The translations under genes and the position numbers were made by a program. This document shows, one piece after another, positions 1 through 7,100 of a DNA stretch of 10,361 nucleotides. The stretch's first letter is position 1; every line of letters starts with the position of its first letter. The notes beneath the pieces were generated by a model. That model had not been told where the DNA came from. It saw only the letters and a program-made list of their open reading frames with translations, and did no database searches. Source of the stretch: Rhynchonema sp. JSB1_4 (Eukaryota; Nematoda; Chromadorea; Monhysterida; Xyalidae); NCBI GenBank assembly GCA_030248065.1, contig JASAMV010000060.1:1-10361 (forward strand). The letters run 5' to 3'.

Positions 1-35
1 AAAAATACCCCTAAAATAGAGTTAGGTCAGGGTGT
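1..35. repeat. Edge fragment of the 178-574 repeat family
   Basis: The first 35 bases contain CCCCTAAAATAGAG and then GTCAGGG. This is the reverse complement of the CTGACC...CTCTATTTTAGGG arm seen at about 195-226. It looks like one end of another copy cut by the window edge. Confidence 0.4.
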
Positions 36-177
36 TACTGGTCATTATGAGTGTTTTTAGGTGCAGATCTTCCATAAAAAGCTTTACGTCATCATATACT
101 CAACCACGGTGTCTTATACAAGAACTTGACTTTACGACCCCCAAGCGGGGAATTCCAAGTGGGGGGGCTGTATTTTT

Positions 178-574
178 GGGGGCTCTATTTTTTCACTGAC
201 CCCTTTTAGGGGGGCTCTATTTTAGGGAATACGGTAACCCCCAAAAACCCCTAAAAAGGGTTTTGAAAGGATGTTTTTGCGCCTGTAATCGCATTTATTC
301 GTGTCTATTCGTCAATAAGAGACGTATTACGTGCTCTGAACGAACAACAAACGTGCATACCATATTGTCGGAAATAGAACCCGGGGGGTTTATTTGTTCA
401 CTGTTGTCATTTTGGGTGGTTCAATTTATGGGGTTGATTATTTCGGGTTATATTTTTCATTTGGCCCCCGACGAAAAAAATCATTTATTTGGGGTTCTAT
501 TTGCGACAATACGGTAATTAGAACCCCCCGGAATAGAGCCCCCAAATTGGGGTCAGTGAATTAATAGAGCCCCC
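178..574. mobile_element. MITE-like element with ~50-bp terminal inverted repeats
   Basis: The left arm starts GGGGGCTCTATT, followed by TTCACTGACCCC and a second GGGGGCTCTATT. The right arm (about 520-574) is its reverse complement with few mismatches. A second inverted pair lies inside: GTCGGAAATAGAACCC near 369 and GGGGTTCTATTTGCGAC near 491. The 10-mer AATACGGTAA sits next to the inner ends in the same orientation (about 228 and 508). There is no transposase, and I could not define a target-site duplication, so the superfamily is unknown. The 84-codon frame at 263-517 is a chance read through it. Confidence 0.65.
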
Positions 575-780
575 GTCTATCTGACAACTTTTTCATTGAA
601 ATCAATTATTTTTCCACCCAAAAAATTGGTTCAGAAAAATCGCAAAAATTATGACAAAAACCGGATAAAAACCCAAAAAAATTCGTGCCGGGCCGAGCTT
701 TGGCCACCTCGGGTCGGGCTGGGCCGGAGGTTTGGGGACTGGGACCAGGCCGGTCAAACCCGGCCCGATTGCGATCTCTG
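575..780. other. A-rich stretch followed by GC-rich GGGCCG-rich block
   Basis: An A-rich stretch (about 590-685) gives way abruptly to a GC-rich block (about 686-772) with repeated CGGGCC/GGCCGG motifs in both orientations. It resembles part of a repeat, but I see no ends. The 61-codon frame through it is not convincing as a gene. Confidence 0.35.
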
Positions 781-991
781 ATTGGATTGGTTCACTACTT
801 CACTTCTTTCGTGCGTTTGTTTTCGAAAACGTACAAAAGCACATTCTGAGTCCTGATAAGAAGGCATGAACTGCTCAGTATTTGCGCTTTTATCAGCAAA
901 CCCGTCTGTCTTTCAATTCCCAGACGCGCCCTTTCCCGTAGGCTGGCCGCTGTGTCCACTCAACACAATAAAAAATCGATTCGAGACGATT
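781..991 (+). promoter_or_regulatory. Putative promoter and 5' leader of the HMG-box gene
   Basis: This unique-looking, non-repetitive stretch lies directly upstream of the start codon. Two ATTGG motifs (inverted CCAAT) lie at about 782-790. No TATA box is obvious. A pyrimidine-rich tract ending in CAG at 921-923 could be a 3' splice site for a leader intron or a trans-spliced leader, but this cannot be decided from sequence alone. Confidence 0.3.
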
Positions 992-1147
992 ATGCCACGC
1001 GCGGCGGGATGCAATGGATATTCACTATTTGCTGAGCAGATGCGCTCGGATCTGGAGAGAGTGGTCGGACGCCAGTTAACTCGATTCAATGATTTGGTGA
1101 AAGCCGCAGCGCCCTACTGGAAAGAATTACCGGAAGAAGAAAAACAG
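992..1147 (+). CDS. Exon 1: start and first two helices of the HMG box
   Basis: This exon encodes residues 1-52. The domain begins at once after the Met (AAGCNGYSLFAEQ), followed by a helix ending APYWKELPEEEKQ, where W43 and the acidic turn match HMG-box helix 2. The exon ends in CAG before GTTTCC, phase 0. Reading on past the donor meets a stop at 1196, and the HMG-like sequence is lost immediately, which supports splicing here. The open frame also extends upstream to an ATG at 866, but those 42 residues have no HMG-like features and read like leader sequence. Confidence 0.75.
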
Positions 1148-4100
1148 GTTTCCAGAACTTGCTGTTTCCATTTGAACCGAACCAGTGTTGAACAGTGATG
1201 TAGTTGGTCCGAGCAAGAAAGCTAGCTAGCTGGAGGGGTCCGGCACAAGAAAGCTAGCTAGCTAGCCGGGTACCCCGATTTGGGGGTATTGGGCCAGAAG
1301 TCAAAAACAGGGGTATAAAATTTGGTCTAAATTATGCTAAAAGAAGCCTTAAAATGCCTATTTTTGTGCATGTGTGAGAAAAATTAAACGAATTTCACCA
1401 TTTTGGCCCATAAAATGGTCATTTTGGCACTAAAATCAACACTTTTTTTACTTGATGACCGGAGCAAGAAAGCTGGCTAGCCAGTTTGGGGGTATGGGTT
1501 TCGGAGCAAGAAAGCTACCTAGCAGTTGGGGGGGGGGGGGGTAATACCCCCCAACCACATCACTGGTGTTGGATGTGGGGGATTGGGGAGCAGTGTAGTG
1601 GCTGGGGGGGAATGGGGGGATCCCCCCCTAAGGAGTAGGTACCTTGCAACCACCCCGGAGGGTACCTTGCAACCATCAATTTATGGTTTTATAGGCAAAA
1701 ATGGATGTTTTTCGACCTCAAAACCCCACAATTCGCGCGCTCCGCGCGCAAACCTCCATATAATAGGTATTTTAGGCAAATTTTCGGCCAAAATGCAAAA
1801 AAAGTACCTATTTTTCGGCCAAATTTGCAGTATAATGCATGCAAAAACACCCTTTTTCGGACCTCAGGGGTACCTTGCAACCTTCCGGAGGCTGGGCAGG
1901 GGGTACCTTGCAGTTGCAACCATCTGGATTCATCCCCCCCAAGGGTACCTTGCAACCATTTGCCTGCCACTACACTGTTGGGGAGTACAGTAGTAGGTAT
2001 CCCCCGGCCCCGATGTTTGGCATGGTACAGTAGGTATCCCCCCCCCCGATTTTCACCCTGTATGTATCCCCCGATTTTGCCCCAAGGGTGACAATTTTTG
2101 ACCAAAATGGTCAAAATTAGTGTAAAATCGGTGGTTTTTACCTCAAATTACCCAAAAAAGTTTTCACACGATTCCACACATAATAAAAACATTAAAATTT
2201 TTCACCCAAAAACCAACCCCCCCAAACCCAGGCCATCGGCTCTGGTACCGGTAACAGTGTAATACCAATGGGATTAGAACTCATATAAACAGAACCCAAC
2301 TCTGCATTTCGCTTTCGTTCAACTTTTAGGGTGGGGTCTCCCCCTTCTCCCCAGACCGGATCCCCCAAGACTCCAGGTACACTACCCGCCCTGGATTTTT
2401 CCACCTATGTACCCTACCCGCCGCGCCAAAGTAGCCACAGTACTGGGCAGTGTAGTTAGCGGGGGAGATAGCGGACCCCGCGTTTTTTCGGAGGAGGAGA
2501 CAGTGTACCCCGTGCGGAAGAAGGGGAAGACCCAAATTCAGCAAAAAGTCACTTTTTGAGGTGGAAAATTTAACTTTTTTTGCCCCTTTTTGGAAAAAAT
2601 CTTCTTTAAAAGGGTATTTTGGCGACTTGACCTGAAAATCACACATTTTAGGCCTAAAAAGCAACATTTTAGGCCTAAAAATGGCCAGCTTAGGCAAAAA
2701 ATTGGGGGAGAGAGCGTACCCGGAGGGGAGATGGGGGATAGTGTTAGTGTACAACCTGAGGGGGAGACCCCCAGGAATTACACTGGAAACTGATGGGACA
2801 TTCATATTCCTCCACCAAGTATCTTGCAGGGATGGAAGGAGCGGGCGCGGTGTTTCAAACGAAGCGACGATTTTGCGGCAAAGAAGCGAGAGGCGCGAAT
2901 TGCGCAGTGGCAGAAAGAAGAACAAGAACGTAATCAACGACTTGTCGAATATGACTCTGGTGAGAATTCTGTCACATAGTGGTGTCGTTGGGGGAGGGGG
3001 GCGAGGGGTTACGCCCCAGTATCCGATCCGGCGTCTTGATTTTTTCACCCAGCGGGTATCCGGTATCCTGACAACAAATAGTCTAGGGGTATCCGACCCT
3101 AAAATTTTTCCGAATACTATAAAAATCGACCACTTTGACCTGAAAATGCTCAAAACCGCATGCTGATGCAACCATCTCCCCCCCCCAATGACCATTTTTA
3201 CGCTTCCAGCACCCATTTTGCTCAATTTTCCTCTTAAGAAATTCACCTTTTTTGAACAACCCCACCTGGGTATCCGAGATGTTTTCTTTTGGGTGCATTG
3301 AGTTGCTCGTGCTGTTCATTGCAGACGGATCGCTGGTGGTGGAATCTGAGACGGAAGAGCGAGTTGATGAAGATTTTCAAGTGCGTTCTTTATCCATCTT
3401 TCTGAATTCGACGCTTTTGTGTCATATAAGAAACTTGTTGCCAAAGTGAACTTAATGGCTACTGTGTTGTATATTCGTTTCTCCAAGGATGCATACGAGC
3501 TTCCCGGCCCGATAGATAACAAACTGCCGTCAAACGCAGCCGAACTCAAATACAACGTGTCGGTGACGGGCAATTTCGAGTGGAAAACCGACGTGACCGC
3601 CGATGAATACAAGTAGGTAACAGTTGCTTGGCAAAATTGCGTTCCTGGGTGTTTGACAATAATTTCGGAATTTGCGTTTTTCATAATTATGGTCACAGTC
3701 GCTAGCCACCTGCAGTGGTGTCGTTGGGAGGGGGGCGGAGTTTCCCCCTGCTGGTATCCGGTATCTTGATTTTTTCCACCTGGGGGTATCCGGTATCCTG
3801 ATTTTTTGTCCAGGGCATCCTACCCTTAAATTCTTCCGAAAACCGTAAAAATCGCCAATTTTTACCTCCAAAATGCTCAAAATTGCTTGCTGGCGCAAGC
3901 ATAACCCCAATAACCATAATTTTGCGCTTCCAACACTAATTTTGCTCAATTTCCCTCTAAAAAGTACCTTTTTTGAACAACCCCCCGCTCCCGGGTATCC
4001 GAGATTTTTTATTTTGGGGGCAACCCCCTGGTAGCTGAGATTTTTCATTTTGGGTATCCGTATCCAAAAATTTTGGGTATCCGGCAATGGTGTCGTTGGG

Positions 4101-7100
4101 GGGGAGGGGGGTTACCCCCTAGTATCTGGTATCCGGTATCTTGATTTTTTTCACCCAGGGGTATCCGGTATCCTGACTTTGTCCAGGGGTATCCTACCCT
4201 AAAATTTTTCCGAAAACCGTAAAAATCGCCCATTTTTACCTCCAAAATGCCCAAAATCGCTTGCTAGCGCAAACATAACCACAAAAATTATTATTTGTTG
4301 CGCTTCCAACACCAATTTTGCTCAATTTTCCTCTAAAAAATTGACCTTTTTTAACAACCCCCCTGGGTATCGGAGATTTTTTATTTTGGTGGGCAACCCC
4401 CTGGTAGCCGAGATTTTTCATTTTGGGTATCCGATATCCTGACTTCTTCATTTCCCAACGACACCACTGGTATCCGGTATCCGAAAATTTTGGATTTTGG
4501 GTATCCGGCTCCGGTATCCTGGACCTTTTGATTTCCCAACGACACCACTCCCCACCTGGCAGTGTAGTTCTTGGTCCGGTGGGTAAAGTAGTATAAATTA
4601 TATACCCTACTTTTTGGAATGGAAAAGAGTGTACCTCACTGGGGAAGGGGAGACCCAAATTCAGGAAAAACTCACTGGACAGTCCTGGCAAAATACTGGC
4701 AGATGAAAAAAAACGTTTTTTTTCTCGGCAACAGCGGTGTCGTTCGAGGGGCAATGGGGTTACCTCTCCCCTAAGGGTATCCTTCGGTATCTTGATTTTT
4801 TCACCCAGGGGTATCCGGTATCCTGACTTTTTGTCCAGGGGTATCCTACCCTAAAATTTTTCCGAAAACCGCAAAAATCGCCCATTTTTACCTCCAAAAT
4901 GCTCAAAACCGCTTGCTGGCGCAATCATAACGCCCAAAATGGCAATTTTTTTGCTCTTTCAACGCCGATTTTGTTTGATTTTCCTTTTAAAAAATTGACC
5001 GTTTTTGAACAACCCCCTGGGTATCCGAGATTTTTATTTTAGGGAGCAACCCCCTTTGGTATCCGAGATTTTTCATTTTGGGTATCCGGCATCCGAAAAT
5101 TTTGGATTTTGGGTATCCGGTATCCTGACTTTTTGATTTCCCAACGATACCACTGCTCGGAAAGAAAACCGAAAAAAGCCGGGTCCATCTGGGACATGAA
5201 AAAACCTCAGTCTCCGGGAAACTTTTTTCACGATTTTTTCCAATTTTTGGCTGAAGTTTGGAAAAATGCTTCTTCAGAACAAGTTTGGTCAAGTGCGGAC
5301 GATATCAGTGTGGCTTGTTTCAACGATTTTAGTCACAATGAGCATTAAGAGCACCCACTGGCACCCCTGTAATGACTGTGCTAACATTAAGATGCCTCGA
5401 AAATAGCTTATTTGGGGTTCCCCTATCCTTGCACACTGCTGTTTATCGCTTTTTTCGTTTTTTGGGTTTTTTTCCACGAAATATAAGAAAACCGTTTTCC
5501 GCCAGTATAACTGTACCCACCGACTTTACACTAATTTTGGCCATTTTCGTCAAAAGTTTGCACTTTTAGGTCAAAATCGGGGCGGAGGGATACCTTCTGC
5601 ACCGCGGTAAATTTCGAAGGGGATAGCTACTGCACTGGGGGTAGCCCCAAGCTCCAACACGGGTCACTATTGGAAAGAATGGCATAATACCTTCAAAATT
5701 ATTTACCAAACAGTGAACACACGGTTTCCATTTTCAGCAACCTGCAAAAAGAGCTGGCTCCGTTGATGGGCGTTGCAGTCGAGCCACCCGATCATCATCA
5801 ACATCAGGCTCAAACAAGCAGCGCCAACGCCGCTTACCAGCATCACGGACGACGTGCAGCTGATGCCAGCAGTGCGCCCACCAACCACGAATGGCAACGT
5901 GCGTCGCTGAATGGTGAGCGTTTTGGAACTTGATCATCGCATTGCGCGTTGAGTATTTTCATGCAACAGGAATATTATAACATCATCACCTCTGTATCTG
6001 CAGCTAATGCGAATCCGTCAGCGCCGCCCGGCCGCAGTCGCATATATCACAATCACAGCGGTTCGCGCGCCTATGCGCCGAGTGGCAGCAAAAATGCCGC
6101 GCAACAACGTTAGCGATGGACTTTCATCGTCTTGTGGTTTTATGTAAAATAAGAACAACATGTCAGTCTTTTCAGGTAATTTCTATGGTTCAACAACAAC
6201 AACAAGCGGTGGTGCTGGTGGCAGCAGCGGTACAGCACGTCGTCGCAATCCACACGAGGGCAACACAACGCAACAACAACAAACGCATTCGTCGGCCAAC
6301 AGTCAGGTTAGGGAAGCATGGCGGGAAACCCTAAGACTTTTGGTGAAGGAAATGCCCCACTCCTCCAAAATCGAATTTTCGATTTTTTGATAGAATGCAC
6401 GGATCGGCTCAGAGTTTGGCCTAAGCCTAAGCGTAAGAAAGAGCCTGAGCCTAAGCCTGAGATAAAGGAAAGTCAAATTTCAGGCTGTCTTAGAATTTCA
6501 GGTTCCCCCACCAAAAGTCTTGGGGTTTCCCAAAAGGCGTGGGGGAACGTCGAGGTTAGTAGAAATAGTATCTTTGGGAAACTTGTGTCAGTGACGTTAT
6601 TTTTATTATATTTTTTTGAATGGCGTTGATTATCATGCAGCACTCACAAACGCACGGCAAAACGGCGACATTCGCACAAGCCGCGTCGTCGAAACAACCA
6701 CTGCAACGAAGCAGTACTGATCGAGCAATGGAACAGAAAGACCGTGTTTACGAGCTGCTTGGCGCCGTTGGTTAGTTGACTTTCTGTCAGTTTTGGCTGT
6801 GGCTGGTGATTGGATCGGATGGATCTGACTTGGTCGCTTCACTTTTATATTTCACAAGTATTTATAAGTATTTATGAGTATAAGTATTAAGTATAAGTAT
6901 TTATTTCACAAGTTTTATCAGCGATGATGCACTAATGCTGCCTATTTTGGCCAGTGTACAATTGTTTTTGTCACGCACCAACCAACTAAAGCAGATCCGA
7001 ACCACTCGTTAAGGTTGCCACCACAACATTCCAGTTTCGATGACATGATTTATTTGGTCATGTGTGATCCAACTGTTGATGATCATTGATTCGCAGACCC

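Larger units (their letters stand above)
2255..2785. repeat. Inverted-repeat-bounded region, composite
   Basis: CAGTGTAATACC at 2255 is the inverted match of GGAATTACACTG ending at 2785. Another possible left end, CAGTGTAGTTAGC, lies inside at 2448. The ends look hAT-like, but the flanking octamers (ACCGGTAA on the left, GAAACTGA on the right) do not match. This is therefore either composite or a chance pairing of ends from two elements. Confidence 0.4.
1148..2829 (+). other. Intron 1, repeat-filled (1682 nt)
   Basis: The intron runs from GTTTCC to CTTGCAG, phase 0. It holds the GAGCAAGAAAGCT blocks (1211-1525), a G run at 1528-1541, the hAT-type MITE at 1591-1977, a block at about 2010-2135 that recurs inverted in intron 4, and a second inverted-repeat family up to 2785. 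Open frames inside, including a 306-codon minus-strand frame that begins in intron 2, are reads of repeats. Confidence 0.7.
3613..5737 (+). other. Intron 4, transposon-rich (2125 nt)
   Basis: The intron runs from GTAGGT to TTTTCAG and splits an Asn codon after two bases. It contains a nested pair of MITEs (3713-4550), a partial repeat (4560-4676), a third full MITE (4732-5155) and an old repeat (5519-5640). From 5164 to 5518 I see no gene or clear repeat, only AT-rich sequence with short chance frames. Confidence 0.7.
6307..6640 (+). other. Intron 7 (334 nt) with an inverted-repeat insert
   Basis: The intron runs from GTTAGG to CATGCAG, phase 0. About 6323-6531 is an inverted-repeat element containing a telomere-like array. 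The remaining 110 bases before the acceptor are T-rich. Confidence 0.7.

Noticed and set aside
866..991. Upstream in-frame ATG extending the protein by 42 residues
   Set aside because: The HMG box begins right after the ATG at 992, and the extension has no conserved features. A possible splice acceptor at 923 suggests this is leader sequence, though it is not excluded.
1211..1525. CRISPR-like array from the repeated GAGCAAGAAAGCT blocks
   Set aside because: Spacing is irregular (about 8, 195 and 20 bases), repeats are short and degenerate, and the sequence is an intron of a eukaryotic gene.
1689..2114. Open frames of 128-155 codons on both strands around the MITE at 1591-1977
   Set aside because: They lie within a non-autonomous element, and the repeated GGTACCTTGCA motif creates the repetitive GTLQP/VPCN residues. 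No transposase features are seen.
2326..3246. Long minus-strand open frame of 306 codons
   Set aside because: It crosses exon 2 and two unrelated repeat segments, its composition follows the repeats, and it has no recognisable domain. It is a chance read.
3530..4754. Minus-strand frames of 172-185 codons in intron 4
   Set aside because: Their repetitive peptides (for example RIPKMKNLGY) are simply translations of the MITE copies.
3431..5913. Full Maelstrom nuclease-like domain after the HMG box
   Set aside because: Weak resemblance in ELP...LP...KYNVSVTG is too short, and the expected run of conserved His/Cys residues is absent in exons 4-6.
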